Origin: Aquatica leii
Lineage: Eukaryota; Arthropoda; Insecta; Coleoptera; Lampyridae
DNA length: 64,000 nucleotides
NCBI GenBank assembly: GCA_035610365.1
Contig: CM069432.1
Coordinates: forward strand, 241,766,104-241,830,103
Direction of reading: 5' to 3'
The translations under genes and the position numbers were made by a program. The notes below the pieces were generated by a model that saw only the letters and a list, made by a program, of their open reading frames with translations, was not told where the DNA came from and did not search any database. This document shows, in pieces, positions 34,066-44,508 of this stretch. Numbering within the stretch: position 1 is the first letter of the stretch; the number at the start of each line of letters is the position of its first letter.

Positions 34066-36560
34066 ATGGCTACCGAAATAAGTTTTTTTCAAACGGACCA
34101 AAAAGTATTATTGCTTATAGGATTGGATAAAAATAAGTTAATTGCCTTAAAAGAAAAACTAAAACGAGATAGCGAGTTAGCATATGCAAAACGCGTAAAA
34201 GAAAAAGAAGAAAACCGAATGAACATAAAATAGAACGTAAAAATTAGGGCATGAAATAGGAAAACCGAAGAAAAACCTAAATGCAAGCGACGAAAATGTT
34301 GAAGTGATAGAAAAAAAAACATCATTGAGTTCAGAAAATATAAGAAGAAGAAAGTATCAAAAACCAAAAGTAACAAAGAGAATCCTCAATAAGTTAACAG
34401 TTTGGAAATTTTGATGAAATTTCAACCCAACATTTAAAAGTTACTAATGTAAAACAAACATACTTAAGATCAAGCAATATAAATAATATTATTAATAACA
34501 AAACCAACAGTAAAAAACTACTGGGAAATTCGACGCAACATCCTGATCGCACAAGGAAAAATTTAAATAAGCACGATTCGTTCAAAATTAACTTAAAAAG
34601 ATCGATTGGAAATTTAAGAAAAAATACTGAAGCCAAAAAAGTTAAGAACAGAAAGAACTATAATAACGAAACAGAAAAAACCAAGCAGAGGGTTGAAGCA
34701 TTTAGGGCTAAAATGACAGAAGAGCAGCTAGAAGAGAAAAGAAGAAAAGATACAGAGCGCTACAGAAAAAGAAAAGGAAAGGGGGGGGGGTAAAAAACAT
34801 AGCATCTATGTCTAAGCAACATCAAAAATTTTAAAGAAAGAAATGGAAAGAAGCAAGTTTGAAGTATAGAAAAACTACAACACAAATAAAAGCTACTGAC
34901 AACTTTCTCAAATTAAATTCACCCCCAACTACCGATGATGAGGAAACTGTGAAATCCTCGCCAAATACCAGAGTTGAGCAGATAACACAGGGTTGTAATA
35001 TTCCCCAGGAGATTAAAATATTTGTGTTGTTTAATGAAGTTTTATGTGCTCAAATAAAAGATAATGCAAACAAACTATCTAACGAAAAAGAGAAACAAAT
35101 CGTTTCGAAACTCTTCAGCGGAAGAATAGTACAAAAATACCAAATGATCGGACATACTAAATTTATAATTTCATACAGAATGCACCGAAAACATATGGAC
35201 AATTTAAAACTCAGTCAATATGAAATAAGAAAAAGTGAAAAAGTTCGAGAAATAACAGAATCAATTACAGAGTTTTTGGAAAAAGATACAAATTCAAAAA
35301 TGTGTCCGGGAAAACGAGATTTTATTAGGAAGGGAAAAATAAAAAAGCAAAAAAGATTATTGTTAGATTCGTATAAAAATCTGTATAAAATATTTGTTAA
35401 GGAAAACAATGTTAAAATATCAGAAACGACAATATTTCGATATAAGCCATTTTGGATAGTACCTCCCAAGCAAAAAGATAGAAAGACATGTTCTTGCATT
35501 AAGCATGAATATTTTTCATTTTTGGTTTCCAAATTACATAAAAATAATATAATCAAAGCTAAAAATTACACAGAATTGATAAGCGAATTAGTTTGTGATA
35601 GTAAAAATATTAATTGTATGTTTCGACGGTGTACTGCATGCAACAAAAATGTGTGTCAACCAAAACAGAAAGCAAAAGTCAAGCTATTTGAAAAAATATC
35701 ATTTCATCAATGGGAATCAATAATTGAAGAAAAAAAGATTCAGAGCGAAGTAAAGAAAATTAGAAGAAAAAAACATTACTGTTAAAAACTTACTAGACCT
35801 GTTAAATAAGTGGACAACAGAGTTTTTAAAAAATAAATATAACATGATGCATCAATTAAATTAATTCAGGTTGACTTTTCATAGAATTGTCATCAGAGAT
35901 ACAGTCCATGCACTTTGGGGCTTCTAAAAGACAAATTTTCATTCATACGGGAATTTTTTATTTTCGCACAGATAATCTTTCTCAGTTGCAGCATTTTTCT
36001 TTTTATTTCATAAGTGATAACCTGGATCATCAGTCTTACGCAATATGGGCTCATCTAGAGAGAATACTGCTTTACAAAAATCAAATATTTTAAAAATTTA
36101 TTTTTTCTCTGATGGGCCTACGTCCCAATATAGAAATAGGCATAACTGCTATTTTTTGATAACAAAAATACCGCTCTACTTTAAGAAAATTGAACCAATT
36201 TCGTGTAACTTCAACGAAAGCGGTCACAGTAAAAGCCCAAGGGACGACGTAGGAGGAATCCTAAATAGCTGATAAATTAGTTCTACACGGTGATGACATA
36301 ACCCCAGCCTCATCATTTGTTGGTAAATTATCACATCTAAGCAAAATAAAAATGTGGGAAGTTCAGTTTTCTTTAATTGAAAAATTAAAAAATAAACAGT
36401 TACGAGATGTTTCTCCTGTTCCTAAAATAATGTCTGTCCATCAAATAACATGGTCAAAAAATCAATCGTCAAAATGTTTCTTAGAGAACTTAGTTGCTTT
36501 TCTTGCAACTTTGGAGGAAGCTGTTCTCATTTTAGTATAAAGTGCATCATCGTCGATTTG
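34066..36560 (+). pseudogene. Transposase pseudogene of the 33309-39819 element
   Basis: From ATG 34066 the N-terminal part is Lys/Glu-rich with EEQLEEKRRKDTERYRKRKG (34711-34770), then a run of G at 34780-34790 shifts the frame. The long central frame 34859-35785 (309 residues) has KMCPGKRDFIRKGKIKKQKR, then CSCIKHEYFSFLVSKLH and CMFRRCTACNKNVCQ, a Cys-rich region. Then come MHFGASKRQIFIHTGI (35900-35955), FFSDGPTSQYRNRHN (36101-36147) and ESGHSKSPRDDVGGIL (36213-36263), which look like Asp-bearing catalytic blocks, and a C-terminus with KMWEVQFSLIEKL and a Cys cluster. This chain is known to me from uncharacterised aphid and cnidarian proteins. Several shifts and stops make it inactive. The transposase role is inferred from motifs and location. 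Confidence 0.8.
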
Positions 36561-37490
36561 TTAAATACCAAGAAAAGTATCCTTTTTGAAAGCAGATCTT
36601 TTATTGATTTAAAACTTTGTTAAGTATAATGTTATATTATTTTCCTTAACACATACCTATATTCAAACAACTCGAGAGCAACACCAGAAAAACAAGACGT
36701 TACTCAGCAAAAAGTCAATGTCATTTCATAGATACTTTTGCGACCAATTCAGTTAAGTTTCAACCAAATAGTTGTAGTTTTTTTTTTCGTCTACGCTAAC
36801 TGTTTCTATTCATTTCGGTAACGAAATCATCATTTCGGAAACCGATTCATTTTCTCATTTTTTTGGGTATTCGTTTAACAAACCACTAAGCAAAATTTCC
36901 GTTACGATCTATATAAAATCTTGTGACAAAAACAACTAATCGACGCTAATTAAGTCATTAAAACTTATTTTATATGCAACTATAACTATGACTATAGTTA
37001 ATTTTTTTACACATAATTTTTATTTGCTTCTTTTTATTATTCTATTAAATCGGTTGTTGAAATGCAGACATATCATGGTGCAAAGCTGTCTGTTTTTGTT
37101 TTATAAATGTTTATTTCTCTTGAAATAAGTAATTCATTGACTACTAAATGCCAGTTAAGTTGCGTTACTGAAATGACGATTAAATATTTTTTAGTCTCTA
37201 AATTTTGATACAGTTCTTCAGGCTTGCCAATTTAACCTTTAACGGCTACGGAGGGGTCTCTAGGACTCCGCGAAACTTTCTCTTCAGCAAATTTTACATG
37301 CCCTTGAAAATAAAGTGGTGGGGACTTATGTACCTTTAAGTCTATACACCCTCGACAGTTCAGCGGCATAAGAACGTTCGTACGTGTTGTTAGTGTCGAA
37401 TTATTACTTCAGTTGCTTTTTTTCTCTTCTTAGAGCCTTCGATTAGGTGTGGAATTTTTTATTTAATTAAACAACCGTAGTTGTAATTAC

Positions 37491-37529
37491 GGCGACGTTT
37501 CGTGGTCTTTGATGTGACCACTTCATCAG
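37491..37529 (-). ncRNA. Hammerhead ribozyme motif, left arm
   Basis: Mirror image of the right-arm motif. Read on the minus strand: CTGATGA, stem GTGGTC/GACCAC around loop ACATCAAA, GAAA, CGTCGCC. All conserved core positions of the CUGAUGA and GAAA boxes are present. Self-cleavage is inferred only. Confidence 0.8.
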
Positions 37530-37790
37530 GCCAAATCACTAAATTATCGATTGTCTTTGTCCTAACATTTAAAATACAATTAGAATACTTAAAAACTCCA
37601 GTTGAATTTACATTAAAATAATCAGTCACTTAATTAAAATTTAATTTACAATTTTTGTGGTGTAACCATCGAAATGTATAAATGTGTCTATAAATGTATA
37701 CATTTTAATGTAAATTCAACTGGAGTTTTTAAGTATTCTAATTGTAATTTAAATGTTAGGACAAAGACAATCGATAATTTAGTGATTTGA

Positions 37791-37830
37791 CCTGATGAAG
37801 TGGTCACATCAAAGACCACGAAACGTCGCC
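37791..37830 (+). ncRNA. Hammerhead ribozyme motif, right arm
   Basis: CTGATGA followed by a six-base-pair stem GTGGTC/GACCAC with loop ACATCAAA, then GAAACGTCGCC. This is the minimal hammerhead core as found in Penelope-like and other retroelements. Short stem III and the dimer form used by such elements are not visible here because the partner copy is inverted. Confidence 0.8.
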
Positions 37831-38092
37831 GTAATTACAACTACGGTTGTTTAATTAAATAAAAAATTCCACACCTAATCGAAGGCTCTAAGAAGAGAAA
37901 AAAAGCAACTGAAGATCTAATTTATAGGTGGAAATACGAAATTCAACGTAAACAACATTCCTTCAACATAATGTCGAATTATTACGTCACAAACGGTTAT
38001 CGTAGTCTAGTAGACCTCAACGTAGTAATTACGTAAGTATATTACTATTTTGAGGTAATTATTTCTGAGTTCGTAATTTCTTAAAATTACCA

Positions 38093-39600
38093 TGGCGAAT
38101 GCCCCAGGTGCTTCCCGAATGAGGTCAGATGATCCAAAATTTATATTATATATATATATATAACTTATAATGAGATAAATATTGAAGACTTTAACAATCT
38201 AGAGAGCGAAGATGAGATAATCGATTTAGACAATTTTAACGAAAGTGATCACGATACACGAGGAAAGTGCCTCAGAAAATGAAGAAGAAATCATTGATGA
38301 AGAAAAAGATGGTTATTACTTAGAAAAAAATAATTTTACATGGTAATTTGTAACATAACAATCTTTGAAGACCGTTTTCGCTTTATCTTTTTTTTTCAAT
38401 TTTAGGTACAAGAACGAACCTCCTGCTAACGCGCGTACAAGACAGCACAATATTATTATAAAACTACCAGTTCATAAACCCAGTGCAATGAAGCTTGGAA
38501 ACAGTCCAGATCCTGAAGAAGTATGGAGACTTTTATTTTTACCAGAAATTATCAATGAAATTATTTTTCATACAAATAAGAAAATAACAGCGTTGCAAAA
38601 ACATTACAAATATCAGTCACACCCCACACTTCAGCATGTCGACCAAATTGAAATGAAAGCATTTTTTGTATTGCTGGTTTACACTACGGTTTTTAAGTCC
38701 GACAACGAAAATATAGATTGTCTATTTGCCACTGATAGGACAGGCAGGAATGTGTTTCGTTGTACAATGTCGAAACGACGTTTCGAATTTTTACTTGCCT
38801 GTCTCAGATTCGATAATGCTGAAACTAAGGATGAGAGAAAAGCCCTAAGGCAGCACCTATCTCTAATGTCATTCAGAGTCTTATCAAAAATTTTCAAAGA
38901 TGTTTTAGTTTAGGAGCCAACGTAACGGTTGATGAAATGCTTATATCATTTCGTGGAAGGTGCAAGTTTAAAATGTATCTGCCAAACAAGCCGACGAAAT
39001 ATGGCATCAAGGTGCAATGCCTAACAGATGCTAGAAACAGTTATCTTTACAACGAATATATTTATACGGGCAAAAATTCCGATGGCCAAACACTTTCTCG
39101 AGAAGAAAAACGGCTAAGTATTCTTACACAGTCAGTAATTCGTCTTTGTAAAGGACTAGAAAAGTCGCATCGGAATGTAATAGGGGACAATTGGTTCAGC
39201 TCTATACAGCTGGTCCAAGAGTTACAAAAGAGAGGGCTAACCTATGTAGGAACGCTAAAAAAATAAGGCTGAGGTTCCACTACAGTTCCTTCTACACAAA
39301 TCTAGAAAAGTATGTACATCTTTATATGGATTTCATCACATGTTCCAAAGAAATCTAAAGCTGTCCTACTTGTTTCCTCAATGCACCACAGTACCTCAAA
39401 AAACTCTGATAACGGAAAACCCAAAATCATAGAATAGTGTGCTGGCTATAGTGCTAATAGAAGGACTTATCGATGGCCTATGGCTGTATTTTTTGAAATG
39501 CTAGATGTATTTATGGTAAATGCATATATTATCCACCAAAGTTATTAAAATGCCGCAAAATCGAACGTCAATTTCCGTAATTTGCTTTAGTCATATTTTA
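38093..39600 (+). pseudogene. piggyBac transposase pseudogene, one intron
   Basis: Possible start ATG 38093, an acidic N-terminus, then a small GT-AG intron 38343-38405 that splits a Trp codon. The DDE region follows: VWRLLFLPEIINEIIFHTN (38521-38577), QIEMKAFFVLLVYTTVFKSD, NVFRCTMSKRRFEFLLACLR (38749-38808), then after a stop at 38911 the VTVDEMLISFRGRCKFKMYL block (38928-38988; first Asp), VIGDNWFSSIQLV (39178-39216; second Asp), and RRTYRWPMAVFFEMLDVFMV (39450-39515). The stretch that should carry the third Asp (between IIE and the Ala-Gly-Tyr-Ser start at about 39440) is missing about 15 residues. Additional breaks are a (TA)n tract at 38145-38163 and a frameshift near 39265. Confidence 0.9.
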
Positions 39601-40009
39601 ATACATAATTAAACGAAACAACTGAATAAATAAAAATTTTGTGGTGAAATTACTTCAGAAAAAGATATAAGTCTGTGGGACCTCACTGTAGCGGTTGAGC
39701 GAAATTTATTGACCGTAGCCGTTAAGGATTAAGCGTGGCTTTTATTCATTTATTAATTAACAGTGGATTTTTAAAAAAAAATTGCCATATAGAATTGTCC
39801 CATTATTTAAATTTGACCCATAAATAAAACAATAAATGAATAGCTTTCCTGTAAAAAAAATTATTATTGCACACCTAAGTGTTCGTTTTTAGTGCTACAA
39901 AATTCAATTTCATCAAAAAATAGTAAAAAATAAACATATCTTTATTTAAAATTTTTTAAACTAATTTTTAAAAAAATTATTTATACATATAAAATACTTT
40001 TGAAATAAA

Positions 40010-40766
40010 ATAAAAAAATAAATAATAGTTTAAAAAAAAACTAAAAAAACACGCTTTTATAAATAACCGAACTAAAAAGAAGAAAATAATTTATAATTAC
40101 AAACAAAATTATTAAATTCAGAGCAATAATATATAATTATAAACAAAATCACTAAATTCAGAGTTAAAAGCGTGGGGTGCATCCGGATACACGGTAGTCT
40201 TTCGCGCCAAGTATCTGTTATTTCTTTTTTTTTGTAATTAATTATATCAATCATTGTTTTAACATGTATTCAGTTCGACTATTGCTGTCAATTTGTCATT
40301 TGACTGATATACATAATACTGTCACTAAACACGACGTTTGAATACATACGTGACGAGATATTCTACAGCTGCACTGTTTTTGTTAAATCTTAATAATTTT
40401 TTTGTAAAGATCAGAGATTTTTTTTTAATATTTTGTGTTCACAGAAATAAATTTATCATTGTTTGTAACAATAGTTTAACGTGTACTTGGCGAGACATTA
40501 TACAGTGAAACTGTTATTTGTAGGATTTTTCTATATTTTCATAACTCTCCCCTTATTGATAGCTGCCTTTAGAATAATTGTAACAATGATTATAAATGCA
40601 CCCCACGCTTTTAACTCTGAATTTAGTGATTTTGTTTATAATTGTATATTATTGCTCTGAATTTAATAATTTTGTTTGTAATTATAAATTATTTTCTTCT
40701 TTTTAGTTCGGTTATTTATAAAAGCGTGTTTTAGTTTTTTTTAAAACTATTATTTATTTTCTACTT
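40010..40766. repeat. Foldback element, about 170-bp arms
   Basis: 40010-40182 and 40596-40766 are near-perfect inverse copies separated by 413 bp. The arms include GTTCGGTTATTTATAAAAGC. Right of the arm there are one or two further tandem versions of the unit TTTTAGTTCGGGTACCTATA (40762-40830). The loop itself has two direct, diverged copies of a GACGAGATATTCTACAG / GGCGAGACATTATACAG stretch (around 40347 and 40487). A foldback DNA element or a MITE is likely; no coding. Confidence 0.85.
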
Positions 40767-40935
40767 TTTAGTTCGGGTACCTATAAAAGCGTGTTTTTTC
40801 AATTTTCTAAACTATCATTTATTTTCCGTATTTTAATTCGATTTATCAATAATCAATTTTTGCGGACATGTGATTATGAAATATCTTACGAACTAAAAAC
40901 GTATTGGAAACAGTAGTTATCGACAGTAAGACCTT

Positions 40936-41035
40936 ATTTCTCGGGGAGGGAACCTGAGAAACAGCTATCACATCCAAGGCAGGTAGCGGGCGCGCAAATT
41001 ACCTGCTCCGACACGAAGTTGTAATAGTGAAATAC
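40936..41035 (+). pseudogene. 18S rRNA gene fragment
   Basis: The stretch holds, in the correct order and spacing, hallmarks of a conserved 18S rRNA region: GAGGGAACCTGAGAAAC, then CACATCCAAGG, then GGGCGCGCAAATTACC and CTCCGACACG. Intact arthropod 18S has the same order with AGCCTGAGAAACGGCTACC and CCCACTCCCGACACGG. About 10-15 percent of positions differ and both ends fade out, so it is a decayed fragment, not a functional rRNA gene. It lies in sense orientation, just before a stretch that resembles a retroelement 3' end. Confidence 0.8.
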
Positions 41036-41149
41036 ACTGGAACGATTTAAACGTGATAGGCTTTGTCGAGATGCACACCTGCGCAGTTCACGCGCTCTGT
41101 CTTTGTCACTCTCATGCAGAGGATCCCTAAAGAAATCAATTAATCATGA

Positions 41150-41296
41150 CGATCCTAATTAGGATAATAAAAACTTTTTAATGAATTATTGCATTGTCAT
41201 CGGTCCGTGAAACGCATGCAAAGTTTCAAGTTAATCAAACACCTGGAAACCGCTGAAAATTAAGCTCAAAGATTCCGTTACATACATACATACATC
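41150..41296 (+). repeat. Retroelement-like 3' tail ending in CATA repeats
   Basis: The sequence includes GCAAAGTTTCAAGTTAATCA and ends in ACATACATACATACATC. A related tail occurs at 44256-44335 (AATTTCAAGTTACTAGG, then ACAC repeats). Such ends are usual for RTE-like non-LTR elements and their SINEs. The family assignment is tentative. Confidence 0.5.
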
Positions 41297-42818
41297 CCGA
41301 ACTAATAAAAGCGTGTTAAAAATTAGGTTCACTAATAGCAGTAGAGTTTTATGTAAGTAAAACCTACTGGTTTATACATAAATTCTTGATTTGTGGCGTA
41401 GGTACGTGTTATTTTCAAAGTTTAAACAGCATTTATAATATGATAAGTTTAAACCTGAAACACAACTTAAACCCGCAATTATAAATGGTGTTAAAAACAT
41501 TACTCTTACTTGTAATTGTAGATTACAAGCGATCGTTATTCTTCGTTCAAAACTGCAGTTAACTCAAATATATGATTTAAAAAAATTAAGCTTCACCTTT
41601 ATACAATATAATAAAACATGCTTTATTTTTTCAATTTTTTTTTAAATACAATTTTTAAAGTAACGTAATCAATATAATAAGCGCACAAACTATTTGACAT
41701 TTTATTTAGTAAATGTCAAGATAGCTATATAAGTAACTTAAATAAAAAAATTAAAATACAATAGAAAACAATCACTACTGAAAAGCAAAGGTTAACAAAA
41801 CCATTTTCATTCGACTGAAATATTAAAATTGTTGTTTTAAAATGTTAATATAGGAAACTAATACAAGAAAATATCAAAGGTTTATTTACATCACCTTTTC
41901 AATGTATAAATTTCAAAAAAATATTTGAAAAAGTAAGTGGTCGAGTTCAGATCGATAGCAATATAAAGATCAAAGTAAGCTTGACTTTTAAATGAATATT
42001 GAATACTCGATGGTAGGTATTTGAAGTTATAACTTGAAAAGTTTGAGTCTTCAAACCTAGTTTATATAATATTACTTTATAAGATATATTTTAAGTCAAT
42101 AAGTTATAAATTCGCATATAATTCAATTAATAATTCATCCTAAAAGCAGATAAATATTTAATAATTTGAATTTACAGATCTACAAACATTAATCTGTTTA
42201 TTTTTTAATAAAAGTTCTTAATTACGACTGAATAACTTTAAAAAAATATATAAATTATTATGATAAACAAACCAGTAACATTTAAAGTAAATTTACTTTG
42301 GTGAGTTCAATAATTAAAAAGTTCTTTTAGTTTAAAACTTAAAATGTTAAAATTGTTAATATTAGGAATATTAGGAAGCTTTCAATTGAGTAGAAAGAAT
42401 CGATTAAAGTTACAAAAATAAGATTAAATGTAAACATTGTGACATCTGAATAAACAAGAGAGTCAACAACTAAAGACTGTCCTCGAGTATTTGAGGAATA
42501 AGTGGTATTATATCTACATACATTTGTCATTGAAAAGAAAAAGTTCTTGCTGTCTCTAATTTGTTTGAAGTGGTTCAATTGAGCTGAGAAAACTGCGTAT
42601 CATCTTCGTGTTTATTATAACACAAAAATAATAAATTGTGATCAACACTACACTAAATTTTGTATGTAGCTAAATTCTACTTGATGAAAGTAAATTAGAT
42701 TTACATATGTGCACGCCGCTTATTTGAATCACGGACAATGTTATCAGTCGAGTAATGTTATTGCTTTATTAAAGAACGGGTCGACGTATCTCATTATATA
42801 AAAAAACATAGTTTATAG
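41297..42818. other. No gene recognised; AT-rich
   Basis: A minus-strand open frame at 42339-42578 has no known motif. I see no RNA gene or obvious repeat structure. Confidence 0.5.
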
Positions 42819-44049
42819 CAGTGGTTCCTGCGGACTTCCAGGGGTCCCCAGGATCATTCAGGGGGTCCATACAAACTTAAATTTGATTCCGCGCAAGGTT
42901 TAATATAAGATAAAAAAGTGTGACACATTTTTATTAATGTGGAAGTTAAATTAAATAACAATGAATACATTATTAGCGATTTTACGTCCTAAGTAAAATA
43001 TAAATAAAAACAGATGCATAAAATACAAGTAAGTAATAATAGGCATCGCGGTGAGTCAGGCCTATCTGTACAGGTTTATACAGAAACGCAATAGAACCGA
43101 TACCTGCACTAACTAGTCTATACTATGAACTATAAAAGAGTCTTACCTACATCTAATCAACAATTTAGTTTTGTATTATGCCTGAAGTGAAGTGTATACA
43201 AGAAATTTTCCTAGTCTTGGACAAAAAGAAGTATAATTTTTTGTATTGTTACGCAGATAGCGTAACTTTCGTTACGTAAGTATATTTGAATAAAATTGAT
43301 ATGTCTTTTTAATTAAAATTTATTTAAACAAAGTTATACTCATGTTTAAATTGATTAAAAAAATTATATAATCAGTACAGTAATCCCTCAATATTCATTA
43401 AGGAATGCTTTTTTATTAAAAACTTAAGAAGGGATTGTAAGTTTTTCTAACACAGATGTGTTTCTAAAGAATACATTATTAATGATTCTGTAAAATAAGT
43501 TAGACGTATCGAGTTTTATAATTTAATATAATGCACCCTAAAAGTTATATAGCTTACTATTTTGTATTTTTCTTTATTTTGCTTACTTTCGCAAATAACC
43601 AAATCCGTGAATGATTGGAATTACTGTATATTACTGTATTGTTATATTCTTAATTTTTGAATTATTTGTTATTCTTGAAAAATTAATTCGTACACAATGA
43701 GTACCTACACAATAGGTGGCATTTACATTAAATTTTATCCTTACATTTCAAATAATTAATTCAAGAGAGCCTTACATTGCAGAATTCTATTAAAAAAAAC
43801 TGGTGTGGTCACCACACGACATTCCTATGAGGAATGATGAAGGACTATTTACATATTTTTTTAAAGTTATGCTGTCATAAAACCATTTTGAAGTAATATT
43901 TACACGTTTGTATTGATTTTCTAGCATATTTGTGCGCCGCAATATTACTTACCCCTTTAGTAAATCAGTTTAAAAAAATCGTCGCAGGCAGGATTCGAAA
44001 CTATATTATATTTGTGAATTCATTTTAAATTACAAACTAAATATCTGAT

Positions 44050-44450
44050 AAACTGTTAATGTTAGAATTTTTTTTATTTAAATAAATTGTTAGGAAGAAT
44101 TATATCTATAAGAAACTGTAAAAATAATTCGAATAATTTACATACGTACAAAATTATATAAGAAAAACTGTTAAAAATGGCGGATACATCCAATTCCGGT
44201 TTCTTTATCAAACACATCTTTTGATAGAACCGAGAAAATATGAAAAACCAGCTCCATACCAAATTTCAAGTTACTAGGACTTTTGGTTCGAGAGTTATCG
44301 TGGGTACAACGTTACACACAGACACACACACACAGACACCCAAAATTTTTTTGTCAAAAATACGTTTTTCTGATTCAGAAGACCTTGAAATGTAATATTC
44401 TTCAAAAAATTACGATCGCTATACTTTCCTTATAGGAACGTAAAAAATAA
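44050..44450 (+). repeat. Retroelement 3' tail insert with ACAC tract
   Basis: CAAATTTCAAGTTACTAGGA followed by TTTTGGTTCGAGAGTTATCG and a CACACAGACACACACAC tract (44310-44335), a tail form of non-LTR elements. It lies upstream of the hAT transposase frame. Exact ends and target duplication are not visible. Confidence 0.45.
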
Positions 44451-44508
44451 TTAACAGTGGTTTGTTGCAAATAGAAATTCTGATATATATATATTTTCCT
44501 ATATCTTT

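Larger units (their letters stand above)
37408..37971. mobile_element. Penelope-like inverted-repeat insert, 14-bp TSD
   Basis: The insert lies between two exact copies of TGTCGAATTATTAC (37394-37407 and 37972-37985). About 208 bp at each end (37411-37618 and 37699-37914) are near-perfect inverse copies, with an 80-bp spacer. Each arm carries a hammerhead ribozyme motif in opposite direction, and Penelope-like elements are known for hammerhead motifs and for head-to-head partial copies. No reverse transcriptase is present, so it is a short terminal fragment. It sits in the 5' untranslated part of the piggyBac. Confidence 0.85.
37236..39728 (+). mobile_element. piggyBac element with TTAA TSD
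   Basis: Left terminus CCTTTAACGGCTACGG (37236-37251) and right CCGTAGCCGTTAAGGA (39713-39728) are inverse to each other with one mismatch and are flanked by TTAA (37232-37235 and 39729-39732), the piggyBac target. One plus-strand transposase remnant with a short intron lies inside. The 5' part is occupied by a Penelope-like insert, so the original element was about 1.9 kb. Confidence 0.95.
33309..39819 (+). mobile_element. DNA transposon of uncertain family, TSD ATAA
   Basis: Left end GGGTCAAATTCATATAATGG and right end (inverse) GGGTCAAATTTAAATAATGG pair over 28 bp with three mismatches and are flanked by the exact 4-bp repeat ATAA (33305-33308, 39820-39823). Subterminal motifs GTNACCGAAATGACG recur in both orientations near both ends of the original element (33455-33475, 33645-33665, 34045-34075, 36810-36845, 37160-37180). 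A single plus-strand transposase pseudogene is inside (34066-36560). The 6.5-kb length includes a nested piggyBac at 37236-39728; without it the element would be about 4 kb. A 4-bp duplication is reported for Sola-type elements, but I cannot confirm that assignment. Confidence 0.88.

Noticed and set aside
34089..34636. Minus-strand Phe/Leu-rich open frames
   Set aside because: Antisense shadows of the Lys/Glu-rich N-terminus of the transposase at 34066.
37408..37971. Interpretation as a simple MITE
   Set aside because: The 14-bp direct repeat and hammerhead cores in both arms fit a Penelope-like origin better than a DNA element with short fixed duplication.
42339..42578. 79-codon minus-strand open frame
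   Set aside because: Hydrophobic, no motif, no splice sites noted; likely chance.
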